From: Bacteroidales bacterium
GTDB taxonomy: Bacteria > Bacteroidota > Bacteroidia > Bacteroidales > ML635J-15
Assembly: GCA_027858835.1 (NCBI GenBank)
Contig: JAQIBY010000145.1
Location: 1 to 32,047 of the forward strand
DNA length: 32,047 nucleotides
Direction: 5' to 3'
Every line of letters begins with the position of its first letter. Positions within the stretch are counted from its first letter, which is position 1. The notes beneath the pieces are model-generated. The model did no database searches. It was given only the letters and a program-made list of their open reading frames with translations, and was not told where the DNA came from. A program made the translations under genes and the position numbers. This document shows, piece by piece, positions 24,988 to 32,047 of the stretch.

Positions 24988-25000
24988 TTTATTGGCTCTA
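24988..25000. repeat. 13-bp inverted repeat, right copy, beside the histidine kinase gene
   Basis: TTTATTGGCTCTA is the inverted partner of 22648-22660. It lies 11 bases upstream of the kinase start codon. Confidence 0.6.
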
Positions 25001-25230
25001 ACTCGTTTATATATACAACTCCTTCCACAAAGGCCTGTGCTCCAAACCCATATCAGTGTGTTAAACATTTGTAATTAAGTTTTTAAACGAGTCAGCTTGT
25101 TTTCTAGCGAAAGATAGGAAAATAAATGTGAAAACGGCACATCCATTCCCTATTTTTCTTAACAAGTGAAGATAACAGGATAACTTAAGGAATAATGGCG
25201 GGATTATGGCATTTTTATTAATTTTGTCAC

Positions 25231-25998
25231 ATGCAGCGATATTTTTTAAAATTAGCATATCACGGTGGAAATTATCACGGTTGGCAAATCCAGCCGAACG
25301 CTGTTTCAGTGCAAGAAATCATTGAAAATGCGCTCGCTACCTTACTGCAAGAAAAAACGCCTATTACAGGTTGCGGCAGAACAGATACCGGCGTGCATGC
25401 AAAGCAATTTTATCTGCATTTCGATTCAACACAAGCTGATTTACACCAACAGAACTTCCTATTTCGTCTCAATCGATTTTTGCCCAAAGCCATTGCTGTT
25501 TATGAATGTTTTCCGGTTTCTGCGGATGCACATGCCCGTTTTGATGCGCTGTCAAGAACCTATGAATATCATATTCATCAGGGGAAAAATCCATTTTTGC
25601 AAGGACTGAGTTTGTCTCAAAACCAACTCCCGGATATTGCACGAATGAACGAAGCGTGCAGTTATTTATTTCACTATTCAGATTTCACTTCCTTTGCCAA
25701 ACTACATGCAGACAACAAAACGAATGAATGCAAAATCATGAAAGCAGAATGGCAAATGCATGATGACCAAATGATTTTCACCATTCAGGCAGATCGTTTT
25801 TTGCGAAATATGGTGCGTGCCATTGTCGGAACCTTATTAGAAATTAGTGACAAATCAAAATCGGCTTCGTATATTTGCGATGTGATTGAAGCAAAAGATC
25901 GAAGTGCAGCGGGAAAATCGGTTTCGGCAAATGCTTTGTATCTCACAAATGTTGAATATCCAAACGCAGTATTTGAAAAAATAAAAAAGAATGAATAA
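25231..25998 (+). CDS. truA: tRNA pseudouridine synthase A
   Basis: TruA converts uridines 38-40 of the tRNA anticodon arm to pseudouridine. The catalytic Asp52 lies in GCGRTDTGVHAKQFY; other family segments are YHGWQIQPNAVSVQ, LNRFLPKAIAV, ALSRTYEYHI and FLRNMVRAIVGTLLE. The 255-aa length is normal. TAATTTTG ends 4 bases before the ATG, so the message may be leaderless. Its stop codon overlaps the next start by 8 bases (ATGAATAA), linking it to the polysaccharide genes that follow. Confidence 0.95.
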   Translation: MQRYFLKLAYHGGNYHGWQIQPNAVSVQEIIENALATLLQEKTPITGCGRTDTGVHAKQFYLHFDSTQADLHQQNFLFRLNRFLPKAIAVYECFPVSADAHARFDALSRTYEYHIHQGKNPFLQGLSLSQNQLPDIARMNEACSYLFHYSDFTSFAKLHADNKTNECKIMKAEWQMHDDQMIFTIQADRFLRNMVRAIVGTLLEISDKSKSASYICDVIEAKDRSAAGKSVSANALYLTNVEYPNAVFEKIKKNE

Positions 25999-26827
25999 AC
26001 AAAAAATCAACATCAAGCTATATTCAGGACTTGCGATGCTTTTACTCATTGCAGCCTGCAAGCCTCTCCCCTTGAGACACAGCCGTTATGTGACAAACGA
26101 AGCTGAGATAAAAACTGTGTCAAACGAAATTCCATTTTCTTATTATCATCCTGACAGCAAAATCCGTTATGACGTTTATAATACAGAAACAGATTTGTTT
26201 TTGCGTTTCGATGTCTCGGATGAGCTAAATCTGAGAAAAATATTTAGTTACGGATTAGAAATTTACATTGACACTTTGGGAAAGCGAAAAAAAACCGAAG
26301 GCTTTATTTATCCGACAGCTACTTCATTTCAGCAAAATAGTGTAATTCCTCCGGTAACCGGGCCAAAACTCCCTGATAAAACGAGCATAAACGAATTACA
26401 AAAGCGAATAAACCCTGTGCTTATACTCATCCATGCCAATGAAGAAGCGCATGACAACATTTTCTCAAAAGATAGTAAAATTGATATTTTGATGCGATTA
26501 AGTGAAGATGGAAATTTATCATATCAGGCTAAAATTCCACTTTCAGAATTTGGTTTGGAAAATTACAAAGAAGCATTCACAATGGCTATATTAACCGGAG
26601 ATATCCCGGAAAATGACGAAGATATGCAACAAGACCAAAATGTCAACATGCAAAACCAAAATAATCCGAACAGTTATTACGGCGGAAACAACATGTATCA
26701 GCCCGGGTACCAAAACAGACCTGGAAGTCCGCAGCAAACATCACAAAATAATTACCGAAAAGAATTTGAACCGCTGAGTCTGTGGTTTAAGGTTCAGTTA
26801 TCACATGAAAAAACGCTGAATGATTAA
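25991..26827 (+). CDS. Hypothetical lipoprotein, 278 aa
   Basis: A lipoprotein signal ends at Cys23 (MLLLIAAC). Residues about 50-190 form a beta-rich domain (YYHPDSKIRYDVYNTETDLFLRFD is its opening region), reminiscent of carbohydrate-binding-like or DUF-type sandwich folds. The last third is a low-complexity Q/N/Y/G/P stretch (about 210-255), followed by EFEPLSLWFKVQLS. I do not recognise a family. It overlaps truA by 8 bases and the O-antigen ligase-like gene by 8 bases, so it is translated as part of this operon. Confidence 0.7.
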   Translation: MNKQKINIKLYSGLAMLLLIAACKPLPLRHSRYVTNEAEIKTVSNEIPFSYYHPDSKIRYDVYNTETDLFLRFDVSDELNLRKIFSYGLEIYIDTLGKRKKTEGFIYPTATSFQQNSVIPPVTGPKLPDKTSINELQKRINPVLILIHANEEAHDNIFSKDSKIDILMRLSEDGNLSYQAKIPLSEFGLENYKEAFTMAILTGDIPENDEDMQQDQNVNMQNQNNPNSYYGGNNMYQPGYQNRPGSPQQTSQNNYRKEFEPLSLWFKVQLSHEKTLND

Positions 26828-28091
26828 GCAGCCACAAAAGCTAAGAGACAAACTTGTCCTTTTCGGATGGATAGTGCTTGCAATAAGCATTACCGGATTT
26901 TTAAAGGGGAGCTCTATGCTGATGGCATTTTTATCAATTCTGTATTTTATTGATGAAGCACCGCAAATAAAATTTCTGAATCAATTTAAAAACGCCTATA
27001 CTTATGTGTTTTTTCTTCCGTTTTTGTTAGCAATCACAGGCATGATAAACACCGAAAACCAAGTTGCAGGCTGGCATTATGTTGAAGTGTCTTTATCATT
27101 TATTATTTTCCCATTTTTAGCAAGCGATTTCAGCCGAATAAAAATAAAATCAAAATGGCAAACACTCTTTCTGGCTTTTATCGCCGGAGTGCTTTTTAGT
27201 TTTTTACTTTGTCTTGTCCGTGCATTTATCCGGCTTCCGGAAATGCAATCTCCATATATATTTTTTTACAGCGAATTCTCGGGTTTCATAATGGCTCCAA
27301 ACCATCTTTCAAATTATGTGCTGTTTGCCATTGTTCCGGTGGTCATTGAATTGGTGCAGAGAAAACAAGAATCCTTACCAATAAAATCAATCGGTCTGCT
27401 TATACTCATGCTGAGTCTTTTAATTATTTTTTTAATTCTACTTTCATCAAAAGCCACCTTACTAATACTGGGATTATTCGGCGTTTATTTTCTCATTTAT
27501 CTGGGGCGGCACAAAATTTTGTCATGGGGGGCAATTATTATTATTGGGCTTTTTACCATTTCGGCAAGCCTAATTGTCATTAATCAAACGATACTCAAAG
27601 TAAGAATAAGTAATATGAGCATTGCGTTTAAGCCTGATCGCATAGACTACACCGTTCCCGAGTCAACAGTAATACGACTTAGTGCTATGCAAGCCAGCGG
27701 CGATTTAATCTCGCAAAAATGGTATCTCGGTTATGGCACAGGTGATGTACGCGATGTGCTCACAAAATATTATAAATCCAATCAGTATATTGGGGCATAT
27801 AAGTACGGAACCAATCCTCACAATCAGTTTCTCAGAAGCTTTTTGGCATGGGGAATTGCAGGCCTGGCTAGCTTAATTTTGCTTTTTGCTGTGCTTCTCC
27901 GGCAGGCAAAAATTCACAAAAAAGCGATAATTTTACTTTGGACAGTCATGATGCTTATCCTATTTCTTACTGATGATATAATTAGCATACATGCAGGAGT
28001 TGTTTATTTTACAATGTTCTCCGCTTTGTTTACATTTGCAATTGATAAAAAACAAACACATGATTCCTTTTTCACCACCAAGAATGGATGA
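26820..28091 (+). CDS. O-antigen ligase/polymerase-like membrane protein
   Basis: A 423-aa inner-membrane protein with about 10-12 hydrophobic segments and one large extracytoplasmic loop (about 255-330). That loop ends in the NPHNQFLRSFLAWGIAGL motif, the hallmark of the Wzy_C/O-antigen ligase family. Such enzymes join or polymerise undecaprenyl-linked glycans on the periplasmic side. It could equally be a Wzy-type polymerase; sequence alone does not separate the two. It overlaps the preceding lipoprotein by 8 bases (ATGATTAA) and the next gene by 32 bases. Confidence 0.8.
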   Translation: MIKQPQKLRDKLVLFGWIVLAISITGFLKGSSMLMAFLSILYFIDEAPQIKFLNQFKNAYTYVFFLPFLLAITGMINTENQVAGWHYVEVSLSFIIFPFLASDFSRIKIKSKWQTLFLAFIAGVLFSFLLCLVRAFIRLPEMQSPYIFFYSEFSGFIMAPNHLSNYVLFAIVPVVIELVQRKQESLPIKSIGLLILMLSLLIIFLILLSSKATLLILGLFGVYFLIYLGRHKILSWGAIIIIGLFTISASLIVINQTILKVRISNMSIAFKPDRIDYTVPESTVIRLSAMQASGDLISQKWYLGYGTGDVRDVLTKYYKSNQYIGAYKYGTNPHNQFLRSFLAWGIAGLASLILLFAVLLRQAKIHKKAIILLWTVMMLILFLTDDIISIHAGVVYFTMFSALFTFAIDKKQTHDSFFTTKNG

Positions 28092-29277
28092 TAAAATCAT
28101 CGCAGAGGTTACTGACACGCTCAAATCAGGTTGGATAACCACAGGACCCAAAACAAAACGTTTTGAGAAACAACTGGCAAATTATGCTCAGGTGCCTGCT
28201 GTTTTATGCACTAGCGCAGCAACAACAGGTTTGGAATTAATCTTGCGATGGTTTGGAGTTCAAGAAGGCGACGAGGTGATTATCCCGGCATATACATATT
28301 GTGCAACGGCAAATGTGGTTTTACACTGCGGCGCAAAGCCGGTTATGGTCGATTGCTTGCCGGATAGCTTTAATTTAGACCCGGAATTGGTTAAAAAAGC
28401 CATTACTGCCCGTACAAAAGCAATAATCCCTGTCGATATTGGCGGTTTTCCTGCAGATTATGATGCGCTTAACGCAATCATTAACGATACAGAAATTCAG
28501 AAATATTTTAATCCGAACACTGAGGAGCAGCGCAATTTAAAGAGAATTCTATTATTGTCGGATGCAGCTCATTCGCTCGGCGCAAAGTATCAGGGGAAAT
28601 CCATCGGTTCACTTGCAGACATCACTGTATTTTCATTTCATGCGGTTAAAAACCTCACAACTGCAGAGGGAGGCGCAATTGCCCTGAGTTTACCAAAACC
28701 CTTCGATAATGAAGCGATTTACAAATGGCTGAACATATTAAGTCTTCACGGACAAAGTAAAGATGCACTTGCAAAAACCACCGGAAACTGGCGTTATGAC
28801 GTTGTCTGCGCAGGATACAAAGCCAACATGACAGACATTCAGGCAAGTATCGGATTGGTTGAACTTGAGCGATACGATTCGGATACGCTTGTCAGACGAA
28901 AACATATTGTGGACGCATATCACGCTGCCTTTTGTGAGGATAAACGCTTTGAAATTCCGGTTACGGACACAGAAAGCAAACAATCTTCATATCACTTGTA
29001 TCAGTTGCAAATTAAGGACATTAGTGAAGGAGAACGGGATGAAATTATTCAGAAAATATTCAAGTTGGATGTCTCTGTAAACGTGCATTTTCAGCCTTTG
29101 CCTTTGTTTAGTTATTATAAAAATCTGGGTTATAAAATGCAAAATTATCCCCATGCATGGACACATTATAGCCGGGAAATATCCTTGCCGGTGTATTATG
29201 ATTTAACGGATGCACAAGTAAAAACCGTGATTTCTGCCGTAAAACAAGCAGTAGAAAAAATGATTGGAAATGATTAA
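28060..29277 (+). CDS. DegT/DnrJ/EryC1/StrS-family sugar aminotransferase
   Basis: A PLP-dependent aminotransferase that makes amino sugars from nucleotide keto-sugars. The N-terminus (IPFSPPRMDDKIIAEV, SGWITTGPKTKRFE), the AYTYCATANVVLHCGAKPV segment, the SDAAHSLGA Asp motif and the PLP lysine, Lys197 in FHAVKNLTTAEGG, are all present. At 405 aa it is full length. The ATG at 28060 is required to keep the conserved N-terminus, so it overlaps the O-antigen ligase-like gene by 32 bases. The gene probably supplies an amino sugar for the glycan begun by the following transferase. Confidence 0.93.
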   Translation: MIPFSPPRMDDKIIAEVTDTLKSGWITTGPKTKRFEKQLANYAQVPAVLCTSAATTGLELILRWFGVQEGDEVIIPAYTYCATANVVLHCGAKPVMVDCLPDSFNLDPELVKKAITARTKAIIPVDIGGFPADYDALNAIINDTEIQKYFNPNTEEQRNLKRILLLSDAAHSLGAKYQGKSIGSLADITVFSFHAVKNLTTAEGGAIALSLPKPFDNEAIYKWLNILSLHGQSKDALAKTTGNWRYDVVCAGYKANMTDIQASIGLVELERYDSDTLVRRKHIVDAYHAAFCEDKRFEIPVTDTESKQSSYHLYQLQIKDISEGERDEIIQKIFKLDVSVNVHFQPLPLFSYYKNLGYKMQNYPHAWTHYSREISLPVYYDLTDAQVKTVISAVKQAVEKMIGND

Positions 29278-29857
29278 GCGGATTTTTGACATCATCGTTT
29301 CTTTTATCGGACTGTTGATTTTGCTGCCTTTTTTATTGATTTTGGCCTTAGCAATCATTCTTGACAGTAAGGGTGGAGTGTTTTATCGACAGCTACGCGT
29401 TGGAAAAAATGGAAAGCCGTTTCGGATATTCAAATTTCGGAGTATGCGCTCCGGCTCTGATAAAAAAGGACTTTTAACCGTCGGAAATGCGGACATGCGA
29501 ATTACAAAAGTCGGAAAATTCATTCGAAAATATAAGTTGGATGAATTTGCGCAGCTAATAAATGTTTTAACCGGCGACATGAGTTTGGTAGGACCGCGTC
29601 CTGAAGTTCCGAAATATGTTGATATGTACACCACTGAGCAAAAAGAAGTACTGAAAGTAAAACCCGGAATTACTGATTATGCCTCCATTGAGTATTCGGA
29701 TGAAAATGAATTGCTTGCAAAATCAGAAAACCCGGAAAAAACCTATATTGAAGAAATTATGCCTGCTAAACTAGCCCTCAACAAAAAGTACATTGAAAAC
29801 ATTAGTTTAAAAACTGATATTCAGATTATTTGGATGACATTTCGAAAGGTGTTTTAG
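29270..29857 (+). CDS. PglC-like phosphoglycosyl transferase (bacterial sugar transferase)
   Basis: A 195-aa monotopic enzyme that moves a phospho-sugar from UDP-sugar to undecaprenyl phosphate, starting glycan synthesis. It has one N-terminal re-entrant helix (KRIFDIIVSFIGLLILLPF), the FKFRSMR motif, and the family core LDEFAQLINVLTGDMSLVGP followed by RPEVP. The short size is that of PglC rather than the longer WbaP/WcaJ proteins. The ATG at 29270 overlaps the DegT stop codon by 8 bases (ATGATTAA). A paired DegT aminotransferase suggests the sugar is a 4-amino-4,6-dideoxy-type, as in PglE-PglC systems, by context only. Confidence 0.92.
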   Translation: MIKRIFDIIVSFIGLLILLPFLLILALAIILDSKGGVFYRQLRVGKNGKPFRIFKFRSMRSGSDKKGLLTVGNADMRITKVGKFIRKYKLDEFAQLINVLTGDMSLVGPRPEVPKYVDMYTTEQKEVLKVKPGITDYASIEYSDENELLAKSENPEKTYIEEIMPAKLALNKKYIENISLKTDIQIIWMTFRKVF

Positions 29858-30038
29858 GCTCTCACGCTCGCAAGATCGAAAGTTCGAATATATTTACACA
29901 GGACTTCGTTTTCCGGCGCACCTTCCTGACCTCAGAGAAAACCTGAGAATCATAAAAAATGAGTTTTTCGCGCAAGTGAAAAGGGATCAAGCAAAAAACC
30001 TGGGGAAAATTCTAATATTTTATACCGATTAAACATCA

Positions 30039-30056
30039 ATCCGAAAGCTTTCGGAT
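30039..30056. repeat. Perfect 18-bp palindrome
   Basis: ATCCGAAAGCTTTCGGAT reads the same on both strands. It lies in the convergent spacer and may be a transcription-end structure or a protein-binding site. Confidence 0.7.
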
Positions 30057-30115
30057 GGTGCATACTTTCACTTGCTTCTCCGTCGGCTGACGGAGCAGCA
30101 CAAGTCGTTCTGTAT

Positions 30116-30155
30116 GCCTGCCTGCCATCCTCAGCTGGTAAATAGGCAGACAGGC
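30116..30155. repeat. GCCTGCCTGCC-type inverted repeat
   Basis: GCCTGCCTGCC (30116-30126) pairs with GGCAGACAGGC (30145-30155) through one G-U pair. GC-rich 'CCTGCCTG' palindromes of this kind are dispersed in Bacteroidota intergenic DNA, as I recall. It is more GC-rich than its surroundings. Confidence 0.65.
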
Positions 30156-30171
30156 TTGTTTGCTGTATTAT

Positions 30172-31650
30172 CTAAACCTTCTGAATTAACTCCGGGCGTT
30201 TATGCCGATTTGATATGCCAATCGACAACAACCACAATCCAACAAAGCAAATTCCACCGTTAATTAGCAATAGCTCATAAGCCATTTCCCATCCCCAAAG
30301 CGTGGAAATCAACATTTTAACAAGCAATGCAAATAGTGGTGATAATATTGCAACCAAAGGAATCCATTTTGTACGTGTTTTGCGCTTAGTGAGTATCCCA
30401 AAAGCAAACATCCCAAGCAATGGTCCGTATGTATAACTTGCAACAGTAAAAATAGAATCAACGACAGATCGCTCTTTAAATGCCGAAAATATCAGAATGA
30501 CAATTGCCAAAGTAATTGACATGCCGACATGAACCCGCATTCTTGTTTTTTTAAGTTTGCGTTCTTCCTGGTTTTTACGTCCGAGAATATCAACCGTAAA
30601 AGAGGTTGTTAATGCGGTTAGCGCAGAATCAGATGAGCTGTAGGCTGATGCTGTCAATCCAAGGATGAACATAACAAAAACGACCGATCCAAGATGTGAT
30701 TGAGCTAAAAGCGGGTATAAATGGTCTGTATCGGCAGGCAAAGCATGCCCGTTAGCATTAGAAAATAATACAAGTAAGACCCCTAAACTCAAAAACAACA
30801 AATTAAACGGTATGAAAGCCAGGCCATAAGACACCATATTTTTTTTAGCATCTTTTAGGTTTTTGCAGCTCAGATTTTTCTGCATCATATCCTGATCTAA
30901 GCCGGTCATGACAATTGTAATGAGCATCCCGGAAAGGAATTGTTTAACAAAATGCTGTCTGCTGTGCCAATCATCGAAAACAAACATTTTGGAATGTGAT
31001 GAGGTTTGAATTGCATCGACTAAGCCGGTAAAAGAAAGCCCCATTTGTCTTGATAAAATGATAATTGTTGCAATGAGGGCAGAAAGCATGAGTGCAGTTT
31101 GTAAAAAATCTGTCCAGATAATGGTTTTTATTCCACCGCGGAACGTGTAAAGCCAAATAAAAACGATGCTGATTATTACCGTAACCCAGAATGGCACACC
31201 CCAGGCATCAAAAACGACAAGCTGCAATACATCAGCAACAATATACAAGCGAAATGAGGCCCCGATAACCCGACTGACAAGGAAAAACCATGCACCGGTT
31301 TTATATGCTGCCAAACCAAAACGATTGTCAAGATAGGTGTATATTGATGTTAAATTTAAGCGGTAATAAATGGGCAGCAGAACAAAAGCGATTACGAGGT
31401 ATCCGAGAAAATACCCTAATACCATTTGCATGTAGGTAAAATCTGTATCAATAACCCATCCGGGCACGGAAATAAATGTGACCCCACTGAGTGATGCGCC
31501 AAGCATGCCAAAAGCAACGACAAACCAAGGAGATTTCCTGTTTCCGAGAAAAAATGAAGCAGAATCTGCATGCCTTGATGTCAGTGCGGCAACCAGCATT
31601 AGGATAAGAAAATATCCTAAAATAATGCTTAATATTAATCCTGAACTCAT
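30172..31650 (-). CDS. Sodium:solute symporter family protein
   Basis: An inner-membrane carrier of 492 aa with about 13 hydrophobic segments, typical of the SSS family. Family features include the early GNRKSPWFVVAFGMLGASLSG region (helix 1 end and helix 2), YFLGYLVIAFVLLPIYYRL, and the ASAYSSSDSALTALTTSF segment in the sodium-site helix 8 region. The substrate cannot be read from sequence; Bacteroidota copies are often assigned to sugars, sialic acid or carboxylates without proof. The ATG at 31648-31650 starts just before the first helix and is preferred over the TTG at 31683. Confidence 0.88.
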   Translation of the reverse strand: MSSGLILSIILGYFLILMLVAALTSRHADSASFFLGNRKSPWFVVAFGMLGASLSGVTFISVPGWVIDTDFTYMQMVLGYFLGYLVIAFVLLPIYYRLNLTSIYTYLDNRFGLAAYKTGAWFFLVSRVIGASFRLYIVADVLQLVVFDAWGVPFWVTVIISIVFIWLYTFRGGIKTIIWTDFLQTALMLSALIATIIILSRQMGLSFTGLVDAIQTSSHSKMFVFDDWHSRQHFVKQFLSGMLITIVMTGLDQDMMQKNLSCKNLKDAKKNMVSYGLAFIPFNLLFLSLGVLLVLFSNANGHALPADTDHLYPLLAQSHLGSVVFVMFILGLTASAYSSSDSALTALTTSFTVDILGRKNQEERKLKKTRMRVHVGMSITLAIVILIFSAFKERSVVDSIFTVASYTYGPLLGMFAFGILTKRKTRTKWIPLVAILSPLFALLVKMLISTLWGWEMAYELLLINGGICFVGLWLLSIGISNRHKRPELIQKV

Positions 31651-31838
31651 GCCCCGAAGATAGTGATTAAAAATAAAATCCAAATGAAACGCCTGCCAGT
31701 TTTATTTATTATGCATTATAAACGTAGGTGGCTATGAAAGCAAGGACACTGAGGAGCAAGGTGACTGAGGGATTTCGATTTTTCATCGAAATTGTCTCGA
31801 AGGCACCGAAGCGAATTTTTTATTAATTTTGCAAATAC
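31651..31838. other. Intergenic region with tandem and inverted repeats
   Basis: Between the symporter start and the truncated GIY-YIG frame lie a 16-bp tandem repeat (31740-31771) and an 8-bp hairpin (ATTTCGAT/ATCGAAAT). A 30-codon open frame (31734-31826) spans these and looks like repeat translation rather than a gene. Confidence 0.6.
31740..31771. repeat. Two-copy 16-bp tandem repeat
   Basis: GCAAGGACACTGAGGA (31740-31755) is followed directly by GCAAGGTGACTGAGGG (31756-31771), 13 of 16 positions identical. 'ACTGAGG' tandem arrays occur between genes in Bacteroidota genomes, in my recollection. Confidence 0.7.
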
Positions 31839-31919
31839 ATGAAATGTTTTATGTACATAATACAATGTGATGATGGTATCTTTTATACTGGTAGTACTAG
31901 TACAAAAGATCTTTTGTAA
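31839..31919 (+). pseudogene. Truncated GIY-YIG endonuclease reading frame (26 codons)
   Basis: The frame MKCFMYIIQCDDGIFYTGST, followed by STKDLL and a stop, reproduces the first two strands of a small GIY-YIG nuclease (family form: MYYVYILQCSDGxYYTGxT then xxLExR). It ends just where the conserved Arg-containing helix should begin; the complete domain needs roughly 75-90 residues. TAATTTTG lies 7 bases upstream of the ATG. The DNA beyond the stop is unrelated and holds a minus-strand terminator. It is most likely a decayed gene, cut off by deletion or insertion. Confidence 0.65.
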
Positions 31920-31953
31920 AATAAAAGAAAAAAGGCCGCCCGAAGGCGACCTT
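31919..31953 (-). terminator. Minus-strand rho-independent terminator with UUCG loop
   Basis: Read on the minus strand, AAGGTCGCC and GGCGGCCTT (31953-31932) pair through one G-U pair around a TTCG tetraloop and are followed by a T-rich run (TTTTTTCTTTTATTTT). It ends a transcript coming from beyond or near the right edge of the window. Confidence 0.85.
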
Positions 31954-32030
31954 AAAAAACCAATTAACTAAACCATTACAATAATTGTATCAATCCGGGG
32001 AAGATTGTTTTAGCACCAATTATTACAATA
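31930..32030 (-). ncRNA. Possible structured small RNA at the right edge
   Basis: Upstream of the minus-strand terminator there is no reading frame, but nested hairpins are present: AATAATTG (31980-31987) with CAATTATT (32017-32024), enclosing CAATC (31991-31995) with GATTG (32003-32007). GATATTTG on the minus strand around 32031-32038 differs from the TAnnTTTG promoter element only at its first base. This could be an sRNA of about 100 bases, or the 3' untranslated end of a gene outside the window. Confidence 0.3.
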
Positions 32031-32047
32031 CAAATATCGGATAGTTT

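Larger units (their letters stand above)
29858..30171. other. Palindrome-rich spacer between convergent genes
   Basis: No gene is seen in these 314 bases. They contain at least four inverted repeats: CTCAG/CTGAG near 29932-29948, a perfect 18-bp palindrome at 30039-30056, a 7-bp stem at 30078-30095, and an 11-bp stem at 30116-30155. None has a clear U tract. Confidence 0.7.

Noticed and set aside
29875-29900. tRNA T-arm-like GTTCGAAT near the end of the sugar transferase
   Set aside because: No acceptor, D or anticodon arms can be formed around it.
30072-30263. 63-codon plus-strand frame over the convergent spacer and the symporter 3' end
   Set aside because: It overlaps the symporter C-terminus and consists largely of inverted repeats.
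1-32047. CRISPR array, prophage or complete transposase
   Set aside because: No regularly spaced short repeats, phage structural genes or transposase motifs were seen in any frame.

Overview
The window reads as a chromosomal segment of an AT-rich member of the Bacteroidota, most likely a Bacteroidales-like anaerobe or aerotolerant organism. Evidence: TAnnTTTG-type promoter elements; many type II signal-peptide lipoproteins; a FISUMP-domain lipoprotein; BatD/BatE; an OmpA protein with TPR and PD40 repeats like those around the type IX secretion system; a DUF2027/Smr protein; the long form of QueA; and a two-gene indolepyruvate:ferredoxin oxidoreductase. No rRNA, tRNA, CRISPR array or complete insertion sequence was seen.

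Layout. (1) 1-3240 is an accessory stretch of minus-strand genes (lipoprotein, FISUMP lipoprotein, Fic protein). Long imperfect hairpin elements with outer CAAC/GTTG triplets lie just 3' of two of the genes. (2) 3681-10607 is a housekeeping/metabolic block: a tail-less SSB, then minus-strand dipeptidyl peptidase IV, POT peptide transporter, iorB, iorA and YjbQ. Together these suggest cleavage of extracytoplasmic peptides, di-/tripeptide import and oxidative decarboxylation of aromatic 2-oxo acids. (3) 10714-15505 is an envelope block: OmpA/TPR/PD40 protein, then batD-batE without batABC. (4) 15513-20585 holds a DUF2027-Smr protein, divergent queA, a DCC-family protein, an MBL-fold hydrolase, a beta-barrel outer-membrane protein and an unrecognised lipoprotein. 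(5) 20844-24976 is a second accessory stretch, all minus strand: alkaline-phosphatase-superfamily lipoprotein, methyltransferase, hybrid histidine kinase. It carries another copy of the hairpin element seen in region 1. (6) 25231-29857 is a tightly overlapping plus-strand run: truA, lipoprotein, O-antigen ligase-like protein, DegT aminotransferase, PglC-like sugar transferase. (7) 29858-32047 holds a palindrome-rich convergent spacer, a sodium:solute symporter, a truncated GIY-YIG reading frame next to a tandem repeat, and a minus-strand terminator with a possible small RNA.

The most interesting signal is the set of hairpin elements at 933-1056, 2121-2243 and 21802-21924. Elements A and B share a 69-bp flank (one mismatch) whose identity stops at the CAACG end of each hairpin. 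Elements B and C share the hairpin and its loop but neither flank. This mosaic is what a site-specific, integron-like cassette exchange at GTT triplets would leave. No integrase lies in the window, so the mechanism is inference.
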